NCBI GenBank assembly: GCA_038030265.1
Contig: CM075943.1
Location: forward strand, 46,686,001 to 46,750,000
Length of the DNA: 64,000 nucleotides
Direction of reading: 5' to 3'
Source of the DNA: Corythucha ciliata
Taxonomy: Eukaryota > Arthropoda > Insecta > Hemiptera > Tingidae
A program made the translations under genes and the position numbers. The notes beneath the pieces are model-generated. The model searched no databases. It was given only the letters and a program-made list of their open reading frames with translations, and had not been told where the DNA came from. Positions within the stretch are counted from its first letter, which is position 1, and each line of letters starts with the position of its first letter. Shown here piece by piece: positions 33,835-45,200 of the stretch.

Positions 33835-35268
33835 ATGTTCAACAATTTGGCTGGCGAGCCCTTAGCCCCAGTCACAGAGCCCGAGCGTTTCCCACCAATT
33901 CCACCGTCTAGATTCGCCCAACCACTCGCCCCCCACAATTACTCGCCAGCCTTGGACGAGTACTCTGTGCAGTCGGCGCTAAATGATATCTCTGCATTTG
34001 CTGTCGAGACTGGTACAAGTGGCAAACTTAATGTGAGTTGTCGTGGGGGAATATTTGTTTAAACGATTTTTTAGACAATTTTCTTGCGTTTACAGATTAC
34101 TGAAATAAAAATTTTCCTCGGGTCTTGCAACGAGCTTCTCACTAGTCTCGAAAGGATTATGAATTACTTGCAAGTCACTAAAAAGTCGTTGAGCGACGAA
34201 GATTGGAACCTTAAAGTCGTGGAAGCTGAACAAAAAAAGGTAATCCCCCCCCCCCACCGTTCAAAGCTTATTCCTAGTGCTTTAAATTTTTACATTTAAA
34301 GGAGGACTTGGCAAACCTTTTCAAGTCACTGGCCGACCCTTTGTTCGTTCGAGAAGTGGTGGTTACCGTCAAGAGACAAAGGAGAAAGCGACAGTGGCGA
34401 GAGAAGAAAACGATGCTGTGGCGAGAAAAAAAGAATCACGACAAGCTGTCACGTGAAAAGGAACATAGACGAATCGACTTGTGGCTTGAAAACATGAAAG
34501 ACGAAGTGGAGCGAGCTCGAAGGGTTCGTTTCCGGGCTAGTGTGTTGTTTTGTCGCAATCGTAAGAGTTTTAACGAACAAAATTTCATTCTAGGCGGAAT
34601 CGATAAAGAAGGAAGGTGATCTTGTCTTGGCCAACGTCACGCAAAATAAATCGTCGGCTAAACGTTACTTGAATATACTTAATAATCTGGTGAAACTTCG
34701 TTCGGCTCGTGTACAACAAGCCATCGCGGCTGGAAAAACCGTGTCTGTGGAGGAGAACGACACGTTCATCAAAGTTGTCGGTAAACCTCTTGCCCCATCA
34801 CGACCACTCGTAACTAATAACTCTGAGCAGTCATTAGTTGTTTTTTTTTTTTATTAGACAAATTAAAAAAGATGTGGATGGATCAAATGAAAGAGTACAA
34901 TCTGGAAGAAATGGGGCTACGAGTACTTTTGGATGACGCACACACTGAAAGGGTTAACGTGGAGGACAAACTGAGGAAACAAACGTTTCAAGAGTGGCTC
35001 GAATTTTTTTTCGGACGCGACAAAAAATCCGTGGGCGAGCCGTCGACGCTCGACCAATTCACCGCCACGAGGTACCTCCCCCCTCCGTCATCATCCTATA
35101 ATTTTCTTGCGTCGTCGTGTCGTTTATTATTTAAGGTCTGCCTGGGATAAATTTGTGGTAGAAACAAATGACGAAAACGTGTACGACGCTACTTCGATTC
35201 CTATTGGTTGGGTCGTTCCAACCGAGCCCAGTGACGCTCATTGGGCACGCTTTAATACTTATAGTTAG
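33835..35268 (+). CDS. PDCD7: U11/U12 snRNP 59K protein (programmed cell death protein 7)
   Basis: Component of the U11/U12 di-snRNP that recognises minor-class introns in the nucleus. Six exons: 33835-34032, 34096-34239, 34302-34523, 34594-34780, 34858-35071, 35136-35268, giving 365 residues, shorter than human PDCD7 (about 485) because the long proline-rich N-terminus is reduced to a short PxxP-containing segment (FPPIPPSRFAQPLAP). The middle is a basic coiled coil (KRQRRKRQWREKKTM, KEHRRIDLWLENMKDEVERA). The C-terminus has the diagnostic WDKFVV ... SIPIGWVVPTEPSDAHWARF block. The intron 3 donor is a weak GTTCGT; all other sites are ordinary. The start is the first ATG after a TTG-opened frame. 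Confidence 0.9.
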
Positions 35269-35345
35269 CTTTTCTCCCGCCTTACCGATTTATATCGATA
35301 AAGCCGGCTTTTTTTTGTACTACAGGAAATGGGGTGCCTTTAATT

Positions 35346-35358
35346 AATAAAAATAAAG
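35346..35358 (+). promoter_or_regulatory. Polyadenylation signals of PDCD7
   Basis: Two AATAAA hexamers (35346 and 35353) about 80 nt past the stop. Confidence 0.6.
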
Positions 35359-35359
35359 C

Positions 35360-36447
35360 TTATTTTCCTTTGAGAAGTACTTGAGGTATTTTAAACAATG
35401 AGGAAGAAACATGATTTTTTTTTATTCCGAAAGCGTGGTCAACCATGAACACGATGAGATGTATTTCTAACGAATTATTCATCAATAAAACCATAAAAAA
35501 AATGTTTGAAAGTAGTTAATTCGAAATTTCTGTTTTCCCTCCAAGCGATTTTATACTCTGCCCCTCCTGCCTATAATATGTGTAACGTAATTATTTCAGA
35601 TTGAGGCCTACTGCGGTAGCTTATACATTATACTGAAGCAAAATATTATCTTTTTTGTTTTGATAGTGATTGATAAAACCAAGTAAGTTTTTTTATTATA
35701 CATATAAAAATTAGTGATTGATTGTACTTTTACGGAGCTTCCCTCTCTTTTTCATTGGACGTGGCCAATAATTTGGTCTCCATAAGTTTTTCGGCCCGAC
35801 CTGATTAAAAAAACACGGGAGAAATGATGAATCCGATAATTATGCGCCATTTATTAACTTACACTTATACACGTACCTCTGCAATTTGGTGTTTTGAATT
35901 TCCGTAGAGATCTTGAAAACTTCGGAAATGTATTCACAAAGCTCCCAGTTTGTTATGGTCGCGGCAGATTATTTGAATCGGCCTTTCAAATTCCACCTGG
36001 GTCTTTTATGATCTCTAATGGGACAAATATAAGTGTAATAAAACAATGTTTTAACGAAGTAATCGTTCGCAGATGAAATGTCTCACCTTTTTTATGGATT
36101 GAACGAAGAACTCGCCTCGAAGAAAGTAAACACGAGCCCGCACAAGCCACACGGATATAATAAACCAAAAAATAAACAAAAACGTATGTGAGAGGTTGAT
36201 GAGTCAGAAAATATGCCGCCCCAATGCTTCAGAAGTGTATGTAGTAGCATCGTGCAAGCTCAGGTACGTCACACAGGGGCTGAGGTAGGTAGATACCCCT
36301 CGAACCCTGTCCATACATAAAAATATAATATTTTAAATAATATTGCATGCATTTTTATTGTGAAAAAGGATGCCAATCGCGTTATTTAACCGAATTTCAC
36401 AATAAAAAAGCGTCAGAGACCAAAATTTCTGATACATGCACATTCCT
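35360..36447. other. Non-genic stretch
   Basis: AT-rich spacer after PDCD7; no gene or repeat unit recognised. Confidence 0.4.
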
Positions 36448-37479
36448 CATTTTCAGATCAGTTACATTAGGTTAAATGGTATGTAACAATTTCACCATTG
36501 CGGAATGCGGAGTGCCTGAGTTCGAATCCAAAACAATTTTTTTTTTTGTCCTCCCTTTTTGGCCCACCTCAGGATTTTTTACTCAAGATTTATTAGGCTG
36601 TAGGCAAACCAAATAAAAGAGACGGCTCAAAATACAATGTCAATGAAATTTTTTGGTAATAGGGTGGTCCAGTATGGCATAGCGTTAATTTAATAGCTAC
36701 CCCTCCGCCGAGAACGAGGAAGTAACATAAAAAATAAAAATCGCTGGAGACATTTTTTTTCTAAAGAAAATGACTAAATATGACCAGGAATTGAATATTA
36801 GTGCGTAAATGATTGATTTCGATTTATAGAGAAATAATAAAACTTGCCAATTTTTTTTGTTACCTTAAACGGCCGGTCTGTGACTCGTGACGTAACTAAA
36901 GGGTCGTGACCCCTCCCAACCCTCCGCATCATGGCTGTTATCATGTGTTGCCCCTTCTTGACCTTCCCTTTTCTCTAAAGTCCTATTGTTTGATTTGTGG
37001 GAAGCCATTGTGAAGGTTATGCGAAGGCTGTTATTGCGTCATCAGTCTATCTAGCCTATTTCAAACGGGTCCCGCAACCCAATAGTTTTAAAAATTAATA
37101 CAAAAATATAGGGCCTGATTTTATGTGAACGGATCGTGTTTTCATGAGTTTTGGTAACCAAGCTATCATGACGGCATGGTTTTGGAAAATGTGTTACTTC
37201 CTCACTACCATGCCATATCAACGGATTTGGTTCACTAGGGTCTCATACGAAAGCGCGTTCATTTCTCATTACTCGAGTCAATTTTGGGGGCAATTGCAGC
37301 AACAGCCGTGCGGTAGCGAATTTTCAACTACTTCAAACCCTTCTTTCACACCGTTCCCGTTGACCGATTCACCTGGATCACAAACTCGTCCGAGATATTC
37401 ACGCTATTGATTTTTAGACCAAATTTGGTTGCCCTAAGTCAAAAATTGCGACCGTGATCGTGCTAACAAGCGAGGGACC

Positions 37480-37510
<31 letters not shown>

Positions 37511-37633
37511 AAATCGAACATACCTCGGATTCGTGTTCTAGGGGTTCTGAAACGTGAAAAAAAAGTATCACAACCCATATGTGCGACCATCAGGGCGAGA
37601 CCAATAGTGCATTTTTTGAATGAAATGCACTAA
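36448..37633. repeat. ~690-bp dispersed repeat (copy 2), with nested insertion
   Basis: Same sequence as 3848-4530, split between GAGAAC and ACTACCATGCC by a 488-bp TIR element. The TA microsatellite is longer here (37481-37507). Ends at 37633 with the ATGCACT hairpin. Confidence 0.8.
36716..37203. mobile_element. 488-bp TIR element nested in the dispersed repeat
   Basis: GAGGAAGTAACA at the left, TGTTACTTCCTC at the right; absent from copy 1 of the host repeat, so it is a later insertion. Interior non-coding. Confidence 0.78.
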
Positions 37634-38171
37634 GAAAAAATTATGCTTATGGTTCGGTTATTTAAAACGCTGCGAATTATCGAACAATGCCTTATTATTT
37701 CGACTGTGGGTTTATTATTCATCGATGTAGTCAAATCCGGCTTGAAATTACATGAAAATCGACACCCCACACCCCTATGACCCCAAATCCTTTGAAAATC
37801 CCCATTTTGGACCCACTTTTGGCCCATAAAACCCAAGGAGGTTATTTGATCAAACTGATCAGATGTTAGGACCAACTAGACCCCAAATGGAGTCTATGTG
37901 CGAAAGAACGAGTTTTTTCGAGCAATCCTAGGGCAAGATATGGCCCGGACGGCGGACGGACATTTTTTTTTTATTGCAGATTTGGATTCTACGCACTTTG
38001 AAACGTAAAACTACAAATTTTGAGGGGGGGTCAAAAAAATTTTTTTGCGATACGATTACAAAGACTTATTATTGAGAAATAATAAGCCAAAATACCTAAT
38101 GGTACAGAAGAAATGCTCAAATGCTGTTTTCAAGTTTTTTACTTATATCTCAACGGCAAAATACTGTAAAT
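37634..38171. other. Non-genic stretch
   Basis: No gene recognised. The minus ORF at 37630-37875 has no family resemblance that I can see. Confidence 0.35.
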
Positions 38172-38172
38172 G

Positions 38173-38374
38173 TAAGGCCTGTTTCACACGATCAACAGAA
38201 ATCACACCACACCACTCAATCAACACCACAAGTGTGCACAATAAGATACTAGTGTACAGAAATAAGATACGTCGTCTCTCAGACGATCAACTCAACACTC
38301 GTCAACTTTTGTGTCCGTCGTTCTGTGGTGTGGAGTGGTGTTGATTTCTGTTGATCGTGTGAAACAGGCCTTAA
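38173..38374. mobile_element. MITE with AAGGCCTGTTTCACACGATC ends
   Basis: About 36 bp of near-perfect inverted end (AGGCCTGTTTCACACGATCA then ACAGAAATCA). About 200 bp, non-coding, flanked by TA. Another member of the GGCC-ended set. Confidence 0.78.
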
Positions 38375-39295
38375 CCTTTACACGTCGTTGGAAAAATGTC
38401 CAAATAAGGAAGTTTTCTTTCTGATTTAAAATTTGGTCTTCCCTATGGCGAAGAGGTGAAAATCGCGTTGGAAAAATATGTGGATTGAAGTGTGAGTCAC
38501 CAGTTTCTTTCGTAAATCGTCTGCTCTCAAGTATATGGTACGATGGTAATTTCCACCCGAAAGTAAAATTTAAGTAAATTGAAATTAAAGTAAAAGTAAA
38601 TTTTTGAAGGAAATTTTGTGTTTTTTCAAAGATTTCCGCTGCGGGCCCCACGATAAGATGTGGGTCCGCCAGAGAAAATAAATGTCATCGTATTATTTCC
38701 TCGTGGCTGAAGAGGAAATTAACGTGCGGTTTTTCCGTTTTTGATGATTGCTATTGTCACTATTTTTTTAAAAAAAGGTACATTTGGTGGAGGGGGGACT
38801 GCATAGTTAAGCCGTATTTGCCAGCTGCGGGTCATTAACGATCATTAACATATACGACAAGGACACAAATCACTCTGTTTTTGTCCTTTATTCTCTAATA
38901 AACGTTGCAATTCTAGATCATTTCAACAGCAGGCTACGAATAAGTCCCCCCCCCTCCGAAATGCAATCTTCGGGGACTTTTTGAAGTGGGTTTTTGCAAA
39001 CGCTAATCTAGCGTTTAAGCTTGGTGGCTATTAAGGTGTTAATCGTTCTATAAAAATTAAAATAAAAACTATCACTGGGGGGGGTGGTGAAGAAAGTAAA
39101 TGGCATGGAACTACATTTTTCGAGTGCAAAGAGGGGGTTAGAAGCAATGTGCCGAAAAGGGGGAGTTTTACGTGTTCATGTATTCGTGCGCGTCGATTCA
39201 GAACACGTTTAGAGCTCAGAGCGGAATGGTCGGACTTATCGCGGGCGCGATCCTTTAAAAATAAAGTGTCCCCAATTTTTTTTGGGTATTTTCAA
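38375..39295. other. Upstream region of INTS3
   Basis: No gene recognised. The INTS3 promoter and 5' UTR should lie in the last few hundred bases; no clear core element. Confidence 0.35.
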
Positions 39296-42200
39296 ATGGA
39301 CCAGACTAAATTGCACCTTCCCAGATTGTACAATTGCACGTCCCTTGAGTCAAAAAAGGATGAAATAGAAGAGGTAAAAATCTTTTTAATTATTTCTCAG
39401 GGGAGGAGGGGACGTTTCTCTCAGTCGGGGCGAGGACGGCCATTATATTTTACACATTATTATTTTTTTTTTTGACAATGAAACCGCCCGAGCCGCGGGG
39501 AGCGCTGGCTTTTGGTCCCCCGCTTGAGAGGGAACGTTCGAAACAAAAATATATATTTTTGGCGATGTTTCCACCGACAATTTTACCCCTTTCAGAAATA
39601 TGAAAGAGCCTACACCACCGTACTCAACCTGATCGGAGGATTGTCGGAAAAAGAAGTTCACGATGCTTTAAATAGTACAGTGGCCAAGGATAAAGCCCAC
39701 GAGGAGACAGTTTGTTTGGGTTTGCTCACTTCCGTCCTCGTTGACCCTCCTAGTTCGGCTAAGGTGAGTCGCACGATTTTCATTCAAGTCGGTAGCGATA
39801 AAGTCTCCCCAAACCATCCAATCCTTCCACATAGGCACTCCCACGCCCTCCCATACTCGTCCACTGTCGTTATCTACGACCCGGCTTTTAAGCGTTTAGA
39901 CAAATTGAGACTCTTCCAGTTTTATTGTTCTGGTATTAAGCTCGCAGACCGCGTAATATTGTTTTGTGGTGCCAAAAGCTCAGCAGGGCCTGCGAAAAAA
40001 CTTAAATTCGTTTGACTTTTTGCCCGACTGCTCCTTCCAAGGCTTGTCAAGTTGCTACGAGCTCATTTTTTCTGCAATATGACTCATTTCATCTTGTTTG
40101 CTTTATGTATGGTTTTACGTTAAGCAGGATTGCGGTACTGTACCATTTCTAGCTGTAGAAGCAAATCTGCGCTCAAATGGATCTGGTGGCCCAACTCAAC
40201 CGATCAGGGCCTCTCGCGGGTCCCTAGGCAAGAATTTGAGGTCGTCTTCGTTAAAAATCAACTACAATGGGGAACTTGCATGCATCTCAGAATGGGTAGA
40301 AAAGCGTACTGGTGATTTGACCCGTGAACTGAACGATAACAACGGAAGTTGCAACCCGATTGGTGCGTTTTAAGATTTTTAAAAAAGGTTCTTCAGAAGG
40401 GGATAGATGGTGCGAGGGGAAATGACGTAAATACTTACAATGTGAATCATTTGAGGGGACTCAAAAATTATTTGTTTACAAATATAACATGAAAAATCCC
40501 CCCCTCCACCAAGTAAACGCGTCTAACCCCCTCCTTCTCGCATCATCAATTTCAATAAGTAAGTTTTGACCAGCTCGCTGTTTTGACGTAATCGAACCCC
40601 CACTTAAAATTTTTAAAAATTCACTAAAAAAGCATCCTTGACTGATTTCAAAGTTTAATGTGAGCAAATACGTTGTGTAGATGTGTAGATGGGAAGTTGT
40701 AGCGATTTATTGGAGTTGGAATTGGATTGGACAGTTGATGCCAGCTGGCATCAATTTCTGCAGATCGTAGCGGTATTTTGGAACGTGTAAACGAGTTCCC
40801 GCAAATTTTGCTCCAATTCGACTTTGTTTGCGTAGGCTATTCCATATAGAGACCATTTCTTCATCAAAATTTGATGACGATCCGGTAATTTGCTGACCCC
40901 CCTCTCCCCACAGCACAACGAGTTGAATTCTGCGGACCAGCCCATAACTCTCCGTAAAGCGTTCCGGCCGGGCTGATTTTCTGTAAATACACTCTACTCC
41001 GGTGGCAGTACAAGCCATCAAAATTTGATGACGATCCGGTAATTTGCTGACCCCCTCTCCCCACAGCACGACGAGTTGAATTCTGCGGACCAGCCCATAA
41101 CTCTTTGTAAAGCGTTCCGTCTTGGATGATTTTCTCTAAGTACACTCTACTCCAGTGGCAGTACAAGCCACAAAAATTTTATGATGATCCGGTAATTTGC
41201 TGACCCCCCCCCCCATACTAAAGCCCATACTAAATCTGCGCCTATCGACTTCCCATGTTTGAATGAGATCATCATATTATAAATGAAATTCAGGCCGCGA
41301 TAGATATTCAAAATCAAATGTACAACAAAAAATGTCAAAGGCTGGAATTTCACCTTCCGGGAAATTCCCCCCTGGCGCAGGGGGCTAGACTAGACACAAT
41401 TTAAATAAAATTCACTCCCACGGGAGCCCTTGTCAATTGTTTGTTAGTCCCAAAAATTCGGCGTGATATGTTGTAAGCATTTTTTCTCTCCGTCATTTTA
41501 TTTCCTGCAAGAGTGCGACAGGAGGACATGATGGACATGTTTTGATTTGTTTCCATTTTTTATAAAATTGATTTTGAATTTCTATCGTGGCCTGAATTTC
41601 ATTTATAATATGATGATCTCATTCAAACTTATACGATGACCGGATAAATGGTGGATGACCGCATAAATGAAATGCACTTTACCGGACAGACGGCTGTCGG
41701 AACAAAACTTTTTGCATACCCTATGACGCGTTTTTGGGGGATTTCCCCTCATCTATTAGTTACGACGCAACGTCTCAAGTATAATAACAAATATGTTTAT
41801 GAAAGATGTTGTCTCCACACGTGTTTATTTTATTTTATAACCAGAACCAGTTTTCTGCCTACTTTGAGGCTATCCTCAGTGGTTCTATCTTAAAGAAGCT
41901 TTTGAGTGCAGAAATCTTCGTCCGATTTTTAACGTCAATTGAAATTGACGATTTTCAATTGACGTTAAAAACCGGACGAAGTGCTCTTCTCTCAAAAGCT
42001 TCTTTAAGATAGAACCACTGAGGATGGCCTCAAAGTAGGCAGAAAACCGGTTCTGGTTATAAAATAAAAATAAACACGTGTGGAGACAACATCTTTCATA
42101 AACATATTTGTCACAACGCAAACCACACAGTGTCGCCGTCAAGAAATGTTGAGTATGATAACCTTGGTAGAAACCCATCTTTTATGAACATATTATTTAT

Positions 42201-45200
42201 ATTACCATAGCAGGAGGTGTTTGTGAGGGGGAGGGGAGAGAGAGAAATTAACCGCAAATTTGGCCCGTTAGAAAAACCAACAGTCTAAATCTGCGGTTCT
42301 GGCCTGTCATTCCCCACTCACGTACGAGGCAGAAACCCGCGGGCCCGGCCTGCGGTTCTGGCCTGTTAAACAAAAAAATCCGTTGGTGTATGGCTCGCTA
42401 TTATCAGTACAGTTACGTTATACAGGGTGGAAGGGGATAAGTGTGACAACAATTTTTGGGTGATAGTAGGCCTCATTTGCGACCGAAATCACCATATACA
42501 CCATGGTCCGAAATTCAAAACCCTTCGAGATATGATTTTTCTAACGATTTTTAAGGCTTACATAATTATTTTTAACTAACAGCGAGAAACTCGCATTCAA
42601 TTTAGATTTTTGCAACTTTTGGTGATGGATTCGGAAAGAGCGCACTATGTTCTGTCAGGATTAGCCATTTTCGATAGACGTTAACTATTTTATGTGCCCT
42701 TAAATGCGGCTCAAAGTCGTGCAAATCGGGGAATTAATTTTTTTCAAAAAAAGTCAGTCCCCGATTGTCCACACTAAATCTGAGTGTACGGACAACCCGT
42801 GATTCAGAAAAACATCTTCAAAGTGTCCTTTACAAATATAGCCATAAGCGTTTTCTTAGTTGTTTGGTGATTTTTCGTCAGAAATGACGATTTCTTAGAA
42901 AAAATGATGATTTTTCTCTTCAAAATCGCTTGTTTTGACCTGAAAAATTTGAATAAGTTTTGTGATTTTAAAGTGATAAAAAGCACTAAAACCTTATCCA
43001 AAGCTATACGTTGAATCGAACTGATTATGCCCGCCTACCAAAGTAATAATAAATGTCGCTCCGGCAGCTGGGGTGTCGGATAGAGTAGATTTCACGAAAT
43101 ACGAATTTCGTTAATTTAACTTAATTTGCGATCATTCAGCAAAAATGGCTATAAAAATGTAATGTAACAACGTGAAATGTAAATTAATGCCGAATAATAG
43201 CTAAATAACTAAAAACGTCGAAACTTGTGGTAGTGTAACGCACTTAACCAGACAGCCAGCGGCCGGAGCGACATTTTTTGATACTTTGGTAGACGCACAC
43301 ATTGAATTCCACTCTAAGGATAGCTTTGGAGTGGTTTTATAACGTTTTAGCGTGTTAAAATCACAATGATTGATCGAATTTTTCAGGTCAAAACAATCGA
43401 TTTTGAAGGGAAAAAACATTATTTTTTCTAAAAAATGGTCATTTCTGACGAAAACTCGCCAATCAACTAAGAAAACGCTTATCAATACTTTTGTGAAGGA
43501 TACGTTGAAGATGTTTTTCTGAATCACTGGTTGTCCGTACTCTCAGATTTAGTGTGGACAAACGGGGATTGACTTTTTTGAAAAAAATGAAATCCCCGAT
43601 TTGCACGACTTTGGGCGGCTTTTAAGGACACATAAAATAGTTAACGTCTATTGAAAATGGCCAATCCTGACAGAAAATAGTGTGCTCTTTCCGAATTCAT
43701 CACCAAAAGTTGCAAAAATTCAAATTGAATGTGAGTTTCTCGCAGTTAGTTGAAAAAAATGATGTAAGCCTTGAAAATCGTTGGAAAAATCATATCTCGA
43801 AGGGTTTTGATTTTCGGACCATTGTGTATATGGCGATTTCGGTCGCAAATGAGGTCTACTTTCACCCAAAATTTTTTTGTCACACTAATCCCCTTCCACC
43901 TTCTTCTCTTCTTGTTGCCTAAAAAGTAAGGAAATATTTGTAACGCCCAGTTCTTCGCAAACGCTTCCAAATTTACAAGAGTAAGAATATAGGTGTGTTC
44001 CATTGTTTTTCACTTCCATGTTCCCTACAGGAACAAAAGTGTGGTGCTCGTGAAAAAAATCCGAGTCCGAGCTGACTTCACATTCTTGATGTACAACCTC
44101 AGTAAAGTTGAAAAAAGTGGTTTTCGGCATGCCGTTGGTCTTTAGTGAAGGAAAAATGTAGCGCTGACAGATGTTTTCCTTTATTATTTCCAGAAATGTC
44201 AATGAAATGCTGTTCGTGCTACACTTTTCCTTCACTAAAAAACAATGGAAAACGCCTAATAGTCCATTAGAATAGTTCGTAGGGCGTGATTCATGGAGGT
44301 TCTCAGACTAGTTGTACGGTGAATTAGAGTTTTTTCCCCTCGACTATTTTACTTACTCTTTGAAAGAGCAAAGACGCTTAATATGTAGTACTATCATGTG
44401 ACCAAATAAATCTATTGGTGGTTCCGTAATGCTTACCCGTCAGTCGAGATCGTTGGCTCTCAAATCGAGAGGGTACAACTCCCGGCTTCAGTTGTATGCG
44501 AGTCCTCGAAGTAGGTGAAAACGTCCTCAGGTACATCAAGTTCTCAACTTCATTTTCCTGAAAAATGGTTCAATGACTTATAAGAATCAAGAAACGGAGC
44601 AATGTTATCCTGACTTCATCCTTCGCATTCAGAAAGGAAGAGCCAGAAAACAAGAAGAAACAAACTAATGAAGCCACTGAAGGCTTCCGACCTCTATGAT
44701 TACTTTCACCTTTAACCAAATTATATTTGATAATAATTGAATTTACTCACGTCAAAGTGGTCTTCACATCAGAACAACCCTTGTAGATGATTAGAACCGG
44801 ACCATGTTGTTCTCGCCTGCATGCTTTGAACCACTTCGCCCGAGCTGGGTTATTCATAGGCACCGTTATACATATAGGTTTTTAAAGTTGTGCTCTTGCA
44901 TTGAGACACGAAGAAGTATTTGTACATATTTTATTATGCCTCAAAGCAGGGCGCGCCTCGATGGTGTAATGGATACAATACTCGCTTCGCAACTCAGCGG
45001 GCCTGGGTTCGAATCCAGCTATTGCCCATTACACTATAAGGCTGCGGCGAGCTGTGACACGGCACACTCGGCTTCGTGTGTTCCCGGCGGTGTGCGTTCA
45101 ACAAACCGCCCACCGACCGAAACGCCCGCGTAGTACGGGTGTGAAGTGCACAGTTAGATCTGGGTATGGCGTAGAAGCCCAATGGAGGCTTAGGCGCCTG

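Larger units (their letters stand above)
41787..42111. mobile_element. 325-bp palindrome (inverted pseudo-LTR-like), Penelope-type candidate
   Basis: Two arms of about 160 bp, tail to tail around 41943, nearly identical. Each arm holds a hammerhead-like motif, read outward. No ORF of note: the two apparent ORFs are mirror readings of the arms. Intact Penelope-like elements carry hammerhead motifs in their terminal repeats, which may be inverted; class inferred. No clean target duplication (weak ACGCAA on both sides). Confidence 0.6.

Noticed and set aside
39764..40015. Extension of the INTS3 exon 2 frame for 84 codons
   Set aside because: A consensus GTGAGT donor at 39764 and exact continuation of the protein at 47330 show it is intron.
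41806..42178. Two near-identical ORFs on opposite strands
   Set aside because: They are mirror translations of the palindrome arms.
44957..45030. Candidate tRNA gene
   Set aside because: A/B boxes are present but no complete cloverleaf, and the unit is bounded by target duplications as a SINE.
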